From Methanocorpusculum sp. (GTDB taxonomy: Archaea; Halobacteriota; Methanomicrobia; Methanomicrobiales; Methanocorpusculaceae), in assembly GCA_029986975.1 (NCBI GenBank), contig DALTWR010000019.1:1-9449 (forward strand): DNA of 9,449 nucleotides. Direction: 5' to 3'. Positions 1 through 6,955 of the stretch are shown here, piece after piece. The translations under genes were made by a program, and so were the position numbers. The notes beneath the pieces are model-generated. The model made no database searches and was not told the origin of the DNA. It saw nothing but the letters and a program-made list of their open reading frames with translations. Numbering within the stretch: position 1 is the stretch's first letter; every line of letters starts with the position of its first letter.

Positions 1-1094
1 TTTGTTATACAAAGCGTGTGCGCACCGCATTCCTTTGCTGCCTTCAATGCGGCAATCGTATCAGCCGTCTCCCCCGACTGTGAAACACCGATAACTAAAT
101 CTGCGTTTGGAGTCGGTGCATACTTAAATTCAGACGCCAGAATAACTCTCGCGGGAATCCGGCACACCGTCTCTAACAGATACGCTAAAATCATCGACGC
201 GTGTGCAGATGTTCCGCACGCCGTAATCACCACAGAGTGTGCATCCGCAAATGAAGAGATAATCTCCTCACGCTTCGATGCAACAGAGGCAACCGTGTTT
301 GAAAACACCTCCGGCTGCTCATAAATCTCTTTGAGCATATAGTGAGGGAAACCGCCTTTTTTCGTCTCCTCGGCATCGAACTCAATGGTGTGCAGCTCAC
401 GTTTGACAGGTTTTTTGTTCTGGTAGATTTTTACCGTATGTTCACCCTCAGGAGAAAGATACGCAAAAGCAGCATCTCCGTCTTCGAGATACAAAACATC
501 TTTCGTATAGGGTGAAATCGGTAAAACATCCGAGGCAAATACAATCTCGTTATCTCCAAGACCGATTACCAGAGGAGACCCTTTACGCGCTGCAGCAATC
601 CCTGACACTCCCTCCATCACTGCAAGAATCGCATACGAGCCCTGCAGCTTCGGCAGAATCTTCTGCACCGCAGCAAAGAAATCTCCGTCATAGGCATCTT
701 CAATTAAGTGCGGAATCACTTCTGTATCAGTGTCCGATGCAAAAACATGTCCCTTCTTTTCCAGACTGCGTCTGAGTTCTGCATAGTTTTCAATAATCCC
801 GTTATGCACAACGGCGATTTTACCCGTACAGTCAAGAAGCGGATGCGCATTCTTTTTACAGGGAACTCCATGTGTTGCCCAGCGGGTATGTCCGATACCA
901 ATAGTTCCTTCAAGCTTGATATTATCCCGCAGAACCGATATTTTTCCTGCCTCTTTAAAAATGGACAAACCGTTCTCTAAGGACACAGCGGCAACACCGA
1001 ATGAATCATATCCGCGGTACTCAAGCCGTGATAAGCCGTCTGCACAAACATCTCCGGCATTTCTGAAACCAAAGTATCCGACAATCCCGCACAT
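1..1094 (-). CDS. glmS: Glutamine-fructose-6-phosphate aminotransferase GlmS (3' end off window)
   Basis: GlmS uses glutamine nitrogen to turn fructose 6-phosphate into glucosamine 6-phosphate, the first committed step to UDP-GlcNAc in the cytoplasm. I translated 364 residues by hand from the ATG at 1094; the frame runs off the left edge, so roughly the last third (second sugar-isomerase domain) is missing. The protein begins MCGIVGYFG, placing the N-terminal-nucleophile cysteine at residue 2. Other glutaminase motifs are RWATHG (71-76), VVHNGIIENY (95-104) and SDTDTEV (120-126). The linker FPHYMLKEIYEQP (249-261) is followed by the first SIS domain with CGTSAHAS (293-300) and SQSGETADT (338-346). 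Family length is usually near 600 residues. The start is secure: Cys2 must follow the initiator Met, and a good ribosome site precedes it. It is the last visible gene of the glmM-glmU-glmU2-glmS operon, one base after the upstream stop. Confidence 0.97.
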   Translation of the reverse strand, partial: MCGIVGYFGFRNAGDVCADGLSRLEYRGYDSFGVAAVSLENGLSIFKEAGKISVLRDNIKLEGTIGIGHTRWATHGVPCKKNAHPLLDCTGKIAVVHNGIIENYAELRRSLEKKGHVFASDTDTEVIPHLIEDAYDGDFFAAVQKILPKLQGSYAILAVMEGVSGIAAARKGSPLVIGLGDNEIVFASDVLPISPYTKDVLYLEDGDAAFAYLSPEGEHTVKIYQNKKPVKRELHTIEFDAEETKKGGFPHYMLKEIYEQPEVFSNTVASVASKREEIISSFADAHSVVITACGTSAHASMILAYLLETVCRIPARVILASEFKYAPTPNADLVIGVSQSGETADTIAALKAAKECGAHTLCIT

Positions 1095-1095
1095 C

Positions 1096-2265
1096 TTACA
1101 TCACCCTCGCATCATCAGGAATAGTATCTGAAATCAGACGTCCGCCGTCGATGACTGCATTGTTTCCGATAACAGCACCTTTCAGCTGGGTAAACGCACC
1201 AACCGTTACCCTGTCTCCAACAGCCGCGCCGAATCCGGAGACAGATGCGGTAACTGCCTGCGTGATAACAGCTCCCTCACCAATAACCGAATCAGCAATT
1301 TTAGACTGGGAACCAACAAAGCAGCCGTCCATCAAAATTGAGTTGGCAATATACGTAAACGGCTCAACTGTCACTCCTTCTCCAAGAGATGTTTTGGGAC
1401 CTATGCAGACATCTGCTTCAATGCGGCAGTTGTCCCCGATTACCGCAGGACCGGTGATAACCGTATTCGGACCAATAAACGTGTTCTTTCCGATAGATAC
1501 ACGTCCGCGGATAACTGCTGTTTTATCAATGCTTCCCTGAAGCTGCCCTTTCACACCCTCAAGAAGATGCGCATTCTGCCTCAGAAGACAGGAGACAGTT
1601 ATAGCATCCTCCCAGACTCCTGCCTCAAGCACCTTGATGTCATACTGGGAAATGGCATCCACATATTCAATGCCGCCGCAGGAAACGAGAATATCATGCA
1701 GCTTTCGTTCGAAGACAGATGCACCGCAGCTTACAACCGTTCCTGCCGGAGCATCAGTCTGATGATAGAGAAGAGCAGTCAGCACACCGTTTTTCTGTTT
1801 GACAACGCCGTACTCTGCAGGCATCGATGAAGGAGATGTAAGAATGGCATTCTTCTCAGAAATGAGTCTTCTAATCGAATCTGCATCAAGATAATTATCT
1901 CCTGCGAGAACAAGAATTCTATCTGCATGCAGCACACGTGACGCTGAAGATACCGCATCTACGACACCAAGCTGTTTTTTCTGCACAACAGTCTGAACAG
2001 GAATCGGATATGCGGCTAATGCACGAAGAACCTGCTCGGATTTATATCCGATAACAACTGTGATATCGCGAATCCCTGCAGCAACAACAGAATCCAGCAG
2101 ATGCAGAAGAAGCGGACGGTTTGCAGCCGGCAGAAGAACCTTCGGTCTGTTCTTCGTTAACGGACGCAGACGTGAACCTTCTCCCCCCGCGAGAATAACT
2201 GCCTGTACAGAACCATACTCAGCTTCCATTGGTATAAGACCCCCCCCCAATGCAGATGCAGTCAT
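1096..2265 (-). CDS. GlmU-like sugar nucleotidyltransferase with degenerate acetyltransferase site
   Basis: This is a paralogue of the GlmU encoded just upstream. An N-terminal nucleotidyltransferase domain is followed by a C-terminal left-handed beta-helix of hexapeptide repeats. Numbered from the inner Met (ATG at 2229, 377 residues), the pyrophosphorylase signature ILAGGEGSRLRPLTKNRPK spans 12-30, VVQKKQLG 81-88, the metal-binding GD 110-111 and WED 206-208. The GYPWD segment that follows WVDV in the neighbour is replaced by ITVSC. In the helix domain, the neighbour's VPHYNY aligns with VGSQSK here, so the acetyl-transfer His and Tyr are Ser and Lys. I infer a nucleotidyltransferase without acetyltransferase activity, or a regulatory subunit. 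Start choice: ATG 2265 sits one base after the upstream stop and has GGTGGTG seven bases ahead, giving 389 residues. ATG 2229 is the alternative; ATG 2340 would overlap glmU by 74 bases and is unlikely. Confidence 0.85.
   Translation of the reverse strand: MTASALGGGLIPMEAEYGSVQAVILAGGEGSRLRPLTKNRPKVLLPAANRPLLLHLLDSVVAAGIRDITVVIGYKSEQVLRALAAYPIPVQTVVQKKQLGVVDAVSSASRVLHADRILVLAGDNYLDADSIRRLISEKNAILTSPSSMPAEYGVVKQKNGVLTALLYHQTDAPAGTVVSCGASVFERKLHDILVSCGGIEYVDAISQYDIKVLEAGVWEDAITVSCLLRQNAHLLEGVKGQLQGSIDKTAVIRGRVSIGKNTFIGPNTVITGPAVIGDNCRIEADVCIGPKTSLGEGVTVEPFTYIANSILMDGCFVGSQSKIADSVIGEGAVITQAVTASVSGFGAAVGDRVTVGAFTQLKGAVIGNNAVIDGGRLISDTIPDDARVM
1100..1106 (-). promoter_or_regulatory. glmS ribosome binding site
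   Basis: GGGTGAT lies five bases before the glmS ATG and is complementary to the archaeal 16S rRNA 3' end. It sits inside the last codons of the upstream gene, so glmS translation is probably coupled to it. It confirms the glmS start at 1094. Confidence 0.8.
2240..2248 (-). repeat. G9 homopolymer between two candidate starts
   Basis: Nine consecutive G on the coding strand (C9 on the plus strand) lie in frame between ATG 2265 and ATG 2229 of the second glmU-like gene. If translation starts at 2265 the run encodes part of Leu-Gly-Gly-Gly, and any change of length not divisible by three breaks that frame. If translation starts at 2229 the run lies ten bases upstream and could act as a Shine-Dalgarno-like element. 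Confidence 0.9.
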
Positions 2266-2266
2266 G

Positions 2267-3466
2267 TCAGCGCACCACCGTATTGTTTTCAACTTTTCCG
2301 GAAACAACAGCGCCGGGGGCAACTTTTGTGCCGCTTCCAATCGATGAACCGGTGTTTACCGAGCAGTTAATGCCGAATAAGACTTTATCTCCAATCACTG
2401 CCCCGAACTTCTTTCTGCCGGTAGAAATGCCGGAAACCTTTACGATTCCTTTATCATGGCGCAGATTGGCAATCTTCGTTCCTGCACCGAAGTTACACTC
2501 AGAGCCGATAACAGAATCTCCGACATAGTTATAGTGTGGGACTTTCGTGCCGTCAAAGATGATAGAGTTTTTAATCTCGACAGCGTGTCCGATATGGCAG
2601 TTGTTTCCAACTGTTGTTCCCGGACGAAGGTATGCATTAGGGCCTACATCGCAGTTATCTCCGATAACAACAGGTCCTTCAATGTATGTGCCTGATTTTA
2701 TTGTTGAGTTCTTTCCGATAACAACAGTGCCTTTGATAAAGACATGGTCTTCAACCGTTCCCTCAATTCTGCTTTTCAGACGGGATAAGAGATATTCGTT
2801 TGCCGTAAGCATATCCCATGGATATCCCACATCAACCCAGAGCGACAGACGGTATGCAGATAGAGCATTTTCTGCAATGTACTCATCAAGTGCATCTGTT
2901 AACTCATACTCGCCGCGTGTGGATGGAGATACTTTTTTCAGCAGCTCAAAGATACCGGTATCAAACAGATATGCTCCTGCATTAATGATGTCAGACTTCG
3001 GGTGCAGACTTTTTTCCTCGAGCGAGGAAATCTTTGAGCCGGATAAGGTAACCACACCAAAGTCCTGCGGATGAGTGGTGGTAGATACCGCCATCACAGG
3101 TGCTTTCATGCGGACAAGATGCTGAAGATCTTCAGTATCCAAAAGCATGTCGCCATTTAACATCAGGAAGGTGTCTTTGACAAAAGTTTCCGCCTGACGA
3201 AGCGCATCAGCTGTTCCAAGCTGTTTTTTCTGCACCACATAGGTAATCTTAACGCCGAGCTTTTCACCTTTTCCGAAGTATGACTTAACCGCTTCTGCGT
3301 GGTAGCCGGTCACAAGAATAATATCAGAGATGCCGGCTTCTTTTACACTTTCAATTAAATGTTCCAGAATCGGTTTTCCTGCCAGAGGCAGCATTACTTT
3401 AGGACGCTCTGTGGTAAGCGGTCTCATTCGTGAGCCTTCACCGGCTGCTAATATTACGCACTGCAT
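2267..3466 (-). CDS. glmU: Bifunctional GlmU: GlcN-1-P acetyltransferase / GlcNAc-1-P uridylyltransferase
   Basis: The archaeal bifunctional enzyme acetylates glucosamine 1-phosphate with acetyl-CoA, then transfers UMP from UTP to form UDP-GlcNAc. In the 399 residues the nucleotidyltransferase domain comes first: ILAAGEGSRMRPLTTERPK (5-23), VVQKKQLGTADA (77-88), NGDMLLD (104-110), NAGAYLFD (162-169), WVDVGYPWD (210-218). A left-handed beta-helix follows from about 235. VPHYNYVGDS (309-318) supplies His311 and Tyr314, with Asn334 in KIANLRHDK. These match in spacing the His/Tyr/Asn acetyltransferase residues known from the Sulfolobus ST0452 enzyme, so both activities are expected. Domain order is the bacterial one, but the helix domain is the archaeal type. 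The start overlaps the glmM stop by 13 bases and has a GTGAT ribosome site five bases upstream, suggesting coupled translation. Sugar choice (GlcNAc versus GalNAc or glucose) cannot be fixed from sequence. Confidence 0.93.
   Translation of the reverse strand: MQCVILAAGEGSRMRPLTTERPKVMLPLAGKPILEHLIESVKEAGISDIILVTGYHAEAVKSYFGKGEKLGVKITYVVQKKQLGTADALRQAETFVKDTFLMLNGDMLLDTEDLQHLVRMKAPVMAVSTTTHPQDFGVVTLSGSKISSLEEKSLHPKSDIINAGAYLFDTGIFELLKKVSPSTRGEYELTDALDEYIAENALSAYRLSLWVDVGYPWDMLTANEYLLSRLKSRIEGTVEDHVFIKGTVVIGKNSTIKSGTYIEGPVVIGDNCDVGPNAYLRPGTTVGNNCHIGHAVEIKNSIIFDGTKVPHYNYVGDSVIGSECNFGAGTKIANLRHDKGIVKVSGISTGRKKFGAVIGDKVLFGINCSVNTGSSIGSGTKVAPGAVVSGKVENNTVVR
2273..2279 (-). promoter_or_regulatory. 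Ribosome binding site favouring the 2265 start
   Basis: GGTGGTG ends seven bases before ATG 2265 and lies within the last codons of glmU. With the TGACATG stop-start junction it supports 2265 as the start of the second glmU-like gene. The competing ATG at 2229 has only the G9 run, ten bases upstream, as a possible ribosome site. Confidence 0.55.
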
Positions 3467-4725
3467 TTTATATCACGCTCTGCTTTCTGTATTTTATCCA
3501 TGCCTGTTCTAAGCATCTCTTTTGCAATCTCTTTGGTTTTTCCTTCAGCGGTACAGCGAACCTTCGGCTCAGTTCCGCTTGCACGAATCAGATACCAGCC
3601 GTCTTCAGCTGCAAGGCGTATGCCGTCAGTCGGATTTTCTGCGCCAAGAGATGTAACAATCTCTTTGGCATACTCACTCTTAATTGAATCCCGAAGAATC
3701 GTATATTTTGGAAGAGCATCAACAGCCTCTGCAAGGTTCATCTCTGATGCCATCTTCACAAGAAGGGCTGCTGCATACGGTCCGTCAGGGCAGAGTGAGT
3801 GCTTCGGAAACACCCATGCGCCTGAAGGCTCTCCGCCGAACTCTCCTTCCTCAATCAGTTTTTCCGAGACAAAACTGTCGCCAACAGGAGTTCTGATAAC
3901 ATGTGCTCCTGTGTCTTCAATCGCCATTGAGGCATCAACGGTTGTCACAACGGTTTTTGCACCGAGGTAGTCTGCGAAAAGTGCCAGCATGGCATCTCCG
4001 TCGATGTAGCGTCCTTTGTTGTCAAACGCCATCATACGGTCTGCATCGCCGTCATTTACGACAGCACAGTCTGCATGATTCTTTGCGATAATCTCCGGGA
4101 TATGCAGGAGATTCTCCTTTAACGGCTCAGACGGACGGGAGAAAACACCGTTCGGCGTACAGTTTACTTTTATTACCTCTGCATCCAGCGCTTCGAGAGC
4201 GAATGGTGTTACCATGCACCCTGCGCCATTTCCGCAGTCGGCAACTACAGTCATTTTCTTATCAAAGCTGCCGATTTCGTCATGGATGCCGTTGATGTGC
4301 GGAGTGTTTAAATCAGTCTGAACAACAGAACCCTGTCTGTCCCATTCTGCATACTGCGGATGTGCGATGAGTTCTTCAATCTCTTCCTGTTCAGCAAGAG
4401 TAAATGAAGAGCCGTCGCGGCGGAACAGTTTGTATCCGTTGTAGCATTCGGGATTATGCGATGCAGTAATCATAATTCCTGCATCAGCATTGCCTGCAGC
4501 GATAGCAACTGCAGGGGTTGGTGCGATGCCGCCGAAAGAAACTTCAGCGCCGCCTGAAAGAAGTCCTGATAAAACTGCGGAGGCAAGAACAGGACCTGAA
4601 GTACGTGTGTCAGTTCCTAAAATAACTTTACGGGAACCAACAGAAACTGCTGCGCCGACTAAAGGACCGAGGCGAAGCAGTTCATGACTATAAAGCTGGC
4701 GTATGCCTGATGAACCAAAGAGCAT
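3454..4725 (-). CDS. glmM: Phosphoglucosamine mutase GlmM (alpha-D-phosphohexomutase family)
   Basis: GlmM interconverts glucosamine 6-phosphate and glucosamine 1-phosphate through a phosphoserine intermediate. At 423 residues it is a little shorter than bacterial GlmM (about 445). The four family loops are present in order: the phosphoserine loop TASHNP with catalytic Ser89, the metal loop DGDADR (225-230), the sugar loop GEFGGEPSG (294-302), and the phosphate loop RASGTEPKVR (381-390). Related archaeal enzymes can act on mannose or glucose phosphates as well. The operon with glmS and glmU is the main reason for choosing the glucosamine role. It is the first gene of the operon; no Shine-Dalgarno site precedes the ATG, while a TATA-like element lies about 30 bp upstream, which fits a leaderless transcript. 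The N terminus MLFGSSGIRQ is typical, so the start is well supported. The 3' end overlaps glmU by 13 bases. Confidence 0.94.
   Translation of the reverse strand: MLFGSSGIRQLYSHELLRLGPLVGAAVSVGSRKVILGTDTRTSGPVLASAVLSGLLSGGAEVSFGGIAPTPAVAIAAGNADAGIMITASHNPECYNGYKLFRRDGSSFTLAEQEEIEELIAHPQYAEWDRQGSVVQTDLNTPHINGIHDEIGSFDKKMTVVADCGNGAGCMVTPFALEALDAEVIKVNCTPNGVFSRPSEPLKENLLHIPEIIAKNHADCAVVNDGDADRMMAFDNKGRYIDGDAMLALFADYLGAKTVVTTVDASMAIEDTGAHVIRTPVGDSFVSEKLIEEGEFGGEPSGAWVFPKHSLCPDGPYAAALLVKMASEMNLAEAVDALPKYTILRDSIKSEYAKEIVTSLGAENPTDGIRLAAEDGWYLIRASGTEPKVRCTAEGKTKEIAKEMLRTGMDKIQKAERDIKCSA
3472..3476 (-). promoter_or_regulatory. glmU ribosome binding site
   Basis: GTGAT lies five bases before the glmU ATG, inside the 3' end of glmM. 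It is a partial match to the archaeal Shine-Dalgarno consensus GGAGGTGAT and supports the start at 3466. Confidence 0.6.
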
Positions 4726-4750
4726 AATTACTATATTATTTGTGCGTATG

Positions 4751-4760
4751 GGATATAGGG
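4751..4760 (-). promoter_or_regulatory. Putative TATA promoter of the glm operon
   Basis: CCCTATATCC is centred about 30 bp upstream of the glmM ATG. With the usual archaeal TATA-to-start distance of 26-27 bp, transcription would begin within a few bases of the ATG, matching the absence of a Shine-Dalgarno site. The upstream purine-rich BRE is poor. A second AT-rich stretch at 4782-4797 is an alternative, so the exact promoter is uncertain. Confidence 0.5.
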
Positions 4761-4805
4761 TTAATGGGTGGATATCAGGAAAGTAATTTTAATTTGTGAA
4801 TTTAG

Positions 4806-4812
4806 AAAAAAA
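4806..4812 (-). terminator. Poly-T terminator after the acyl-CoA synthetase gene
   Basis: A T7 run on the minus strand begins 20 bases after the synthetase stop and has no clear hairpin. Archaeal RNA polymerase commonly terminates at T-rich tracts, so this probably separates the synthetase transcript from the glm operon, which starts about 80 bp further on. Confidence 0.5.
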
Positions 4813-4831
4813 TGTAGTCTTTGATATATTG

Positions 4832-6655
4832 TTACGCTGTCTTAATCTCAGCAGCTTCTTCCAATCCCAGTTCCTTGATTGAAATCTTCTGCATCTCACC
4901 TTTCTGAATCTTGCCGGTCACCGTCATTGGGAACTCATCACAGAATCTGAAGTACTTTGGAATCTTGTACCGTGCAATCTTTCCGTTGAAGTAGGTACGA
5001 ATCTCTTCTTCAGTAAGTGAAACGCCGTCTTCGACTTTAATCCATGCACAGAGTTCTTCTCCGTATTTTTTGTCAGGAACACCTATGACATACACATCGG
5101 AAATCTTCGGATGCTGATGGAAGAACTCTTCAATCTCTCTTGGATAGATGTTTTCTCCGCCTCTGATTACCATCTCTTTTAAGCGCCCTACCATTCTTAC
5201 ATAACCGTCTTTATCCATCGTTCCAAGGTCGCCTGAGTGCAGCCAGTGATTTTCATCAATGACCTGGCGCGTTGCCATCGGGTTGTTGTAGTATCCCTTC
5301 ATGGTACAGTAGCCGCGGGCACAGATTTCTCCGGTTTCTCCGTAAGGAAGAACTTTTCCCGTCTTCGGGTCAATGATTTTAATTTCAGTATGCGGGAATG
5401 CACGTCCGACAGTTGAAACACGCATCTCAAGCGAGTCAGAAGTCGTTGACATCGTAACACCCGGAGCAGTTTCCGTCTGTCCATAGACAATTATAATGTC
5501 TTTCATATACATCTTTTCTGAAACCTCGCGCATCTTCTCAATTGGACAGGGAGATCCCGCCATAATCCCGGTGCGAACCGAGGATAAATCATATTTACTT
5601 AACTTTGTATGCTCCAGATCTGAGAAAAACATCGTAGGAACGCCGTGAAGTGCAGTACACTTCTCTGTCTCTACTGCGTGAAGAACAGCCTCCGCATCAA
5701 AAGCAGGTCCCGGGATAACCATGGTAGTTCCATGCGTAACACAAGCCATATTTGATAAAACCATGCCGAAGCAGTGATAGAATGGAACGGGGATGCAGAG
5801 TTTATCGTTTTCAGTAAAGCCCATGCCGTCACCGATAATCAAACCATTATTCAGAACAGAATGGTGCGACAGAGTTACTCCTTTCGGAAATCCGGTAGTG
5901 CCTGATGTGTACTGGATGTTTAAGGCATCATCAAACTCGACAGAATCTTCTCTATCTTCGAGTTCCTCGTCCGAGATGAACTCACCCATCTCAATAACTT
6001 CACTCCAGCGGTACATGCCGTTGTAGGTAATCTCCCCCATGAAGACAACGTTTCTTAAATGCGGGAACTTTTGGGAACGGATGTTTCCGGGGCGTGACTC
6101 AAATGCTTCAGGGCATGCTTCGTAGAACATACCGACATAGTCTGAAGTCTTGAACTTTCCCTGAAGAATCAGAGTATCGACTTCTGACTGTTTCAGAGCA
6201 TATTCAAGTTCAAAGGTACGGTATGACGGATTGATGTTTACCATCACAGCGCCGATTTTGGCGGTTGCAAACTGTACAAGCACCCACTCTGCATAGTTCA
6301 GCGCCCAGATAGCAACACGCATGCCGTGTTCTACGCCAAGCATCATCAGACCTTTGGCAAGTTTGTTTACCTCGATTACAAACTCGCGCCAGGTGTAGCG
6401 CAGAACAGATGTCGATGCAATAGAAAGCGAGTTGGTTTCTGTTTCCCGATAACTGTTCGGCTCATCAGAAACAAGACCTTCGTGTCTGTCAAGAGACGCG
6501 GACGCGGAGAGGACTTCTTTTCCGTACGGATTTTTCTGGAAAGCTACGAGTGCATCACGCTTTGGATATTTGAATGCGATAATATTCAGGAGTTGACCTA
6601 CGGTGCATCCAAGAAGCGGTTTTTCGGAGACACCACATGAGTAGCTTTCAGACAT
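4832..6655 (-). CDS. Acyl-CoA synthetase (AMP-forming, medium/long-chain type)
   Basis: This cytoplasmic enzyme activates a carboxylic acid with ATP to an acyl-adenylate and passes the acyl group to coenzyme A. The 607 residues carry the whole ANL-family motif set: P-loop YTSGTTGFPKG (249-259), YGQTE (391-395), SGDLG (474-478), RLKEMVIRGGENIYPREIE around the hinge (491-509), and the C-terminal catalytic lysine in TVTGKIQK (Lys582). It most resembles the FadD/ACSF2-like branch; substrate chain length cannot be read from sequence. In methanogens such enzymes are thought to activate medium-chain or branched fatty acids. Residues about 42-86 form a Ser/Glu-rich segment between DALV and RYTWREF, where relatives usually have roughly ten residues. 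The gene appears to stand alone: AT-rich DNA flanks it and no Shine-Dalgarno site precedes the ATG. The start fits the family N terminus, but no independent evidence fixes it. Confidence 0.93.
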   Translation of the reverse strand: MSESYSCGVSEKPLLGCTVGQLLNIIAFKYPKRDALVAFQKNPYGKEVLSASASLDRHEGLVSDEPNSYRETETNSLSIASTSVLRYTWREFVIEVNKLAKGLMMLGVEHGMRVAIWALNYAEWVLVQFATAKIGAVMVNINPSYRTFELEYALKQSEVDTLILQGKFKTSDYVGMFYEACPEAFESRPGNIRSQKFPHLRNVVFMGEITYNGMYRWSEVIEMGEFISDEELEDREDSVEFDDALNIQYTSGTTGFPKGVTLSHHSVLNNGLIIGDGMGFTENDKLCIPVPFYHCFGMVLSNMACVTHGTTMVIPGPAFDAEAVLHAVETEKCTALHGVPTMFFSDLEHTKLSKYDLSSVRTGIMAGSPCPIEKMREVSEKMYMKDIIIVYGQTETAPGVTMSTTSDSLEMRVSTVGRAFPHTEIKIIDPKTGKVLPYGETGEICARGYCTMKGYYNNPMATRQVIDENHWLHSGDLGTMDKDGYVRMVGRLKEMVIRGGENIYPREIEEFFHQHPKISDVYVIGVPDKKYGEELCAWIKVEDGVSLTEEEIRTYFNGKIARYKIPKYFRFCDEFPMTVTGKIQKGEMQKISIKELGLEEAAEIKTA

Positions 6656-6680
6656 TATGGTATAATGTTTGTATCGGGAA

Positions 6681-6700
6681 CTTAAAAAAAGATATGGTAG
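6681..6700 (-). promoter_or_regulatory. Possible promoter of the acyl-CoA synthetase gene
   Basis: Minus-strand CCATATC followed by T7AAG lies 26-45 bp upstream of the synthetase ATG. It is the only AT-rich element at the right distance for a leaderless or short-leader transcript, but it is a weak match to the TATA consensus. The rest of 6656-6792 holds only the tRNA terminator region. Confidence 0.3.
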
Positions 6701-6772
6701 GAGGAAATGGGTGGAAAGCCGGTTATGCCTTCAGGAGCGACATCCGGAAACATATACTCATGTTTGAATAAT

Positions 6773-6792
6773 ACTAAAAATCAGAAAAGAAG
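6773..6792 (-). terminator. T-rich terminator of tRNA-Gly
   Basis: Directly after the tRNA discriminator base the minus strand contains a T4 and then a T5 tract within 20 bases, a common archaeal tRNA termination pattern. No hairpin is seen. Confidence 0.5.
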
Positions 6793-6864
6793 TGCACCGA
6801 CCGGGACTCGAACCCGAGTTTAGGCGTTGGCAACGCCTAGTGATAACCTCTACACTATCGGTGC
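6793..6864 (-). tRNA. tRNA-Gly (anticodon GCC)
   Basis: The 72 nt fold as a cloverleaf. The acceptor stem GCACCGA/TCGGTGC is fully paired with discriminator A. The D arm has a three-pair stem GTG/CAC. The anticodon stem AGGCG/CGCCT encloses the loop TTGCCAA, which gives anticodon GCC. The T arm TCGGG/CCCGG has loop TTCGAGT. GCC decodes GGC and GGU glycine codons; the C35/C36 pair and discriminator A fit glycine identity in archaea. The 3' CCA is not encoded and must be added by the CCA enzyme. There is no intron. The gene lies downstream of the protease gene on the same strand but has its own TATA box, so it is probably transcribed alone. Confidence 0.96.
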
Positions 6865-6900
6865 TTTGCAGTAGTGCTCTTCAATATACGCACTGTGAGC

Positions 6901-6912
6901 ATATATAGGTTT
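6901..6912 (-). promoter_or_regulatory. TATA box and BRE of tRNA-Gly
   Basis: Minus-strand AAACCTATATAT is close to the ideal archaeal BRE plus TATA arrangement. It lies about 40 bp upstream of the mature tRNA 5' end, which predicts transcription starting some 12-16 bases before the tRNA, a short leader that RNase P would remove. Confidence 0.75.
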
Positions 6913-6955
6913 CTTTTTGTCTTCTATCATTTTTGAGAAATTTATCTCAGCCTCA

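Noticed and set aside
2266..2340. A 414-residue version of the second glmU-like protein starting at 2340.
   Set aside because: It would overlap glmU by 74 bases, adds a segment with no counterpart in the paralogue, and a better start with a ribosome site lies at 2265.
2547..3074. Long plus-strand open frame of 175 codons opposite glmU.
   Set aside because: It mirrors a confidently assigned conserved gene, shows no domain, and has no promoter or ribosome site. Other plus-strand frames across 1-4700 and 5790-6640 are rejected for the same reason.
6748..6765. Inverted repeat AAACAT/ATGTTT with a six-base spacer between tRNA-Gly and the synthetase gene, as a possible operator.
   Set aside because: Six-base arms in AT-rich DNA are expected by chance, and it lies about 100 bp from the synthetase start, outside the core promoter.
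6937..6952. TGAGA/TCTCA stem with loop AATTTA just after the protease stop, as a terminator.
   Set aside because: On the minus strand it is followed by A and not T, and the stem is only five pairs.
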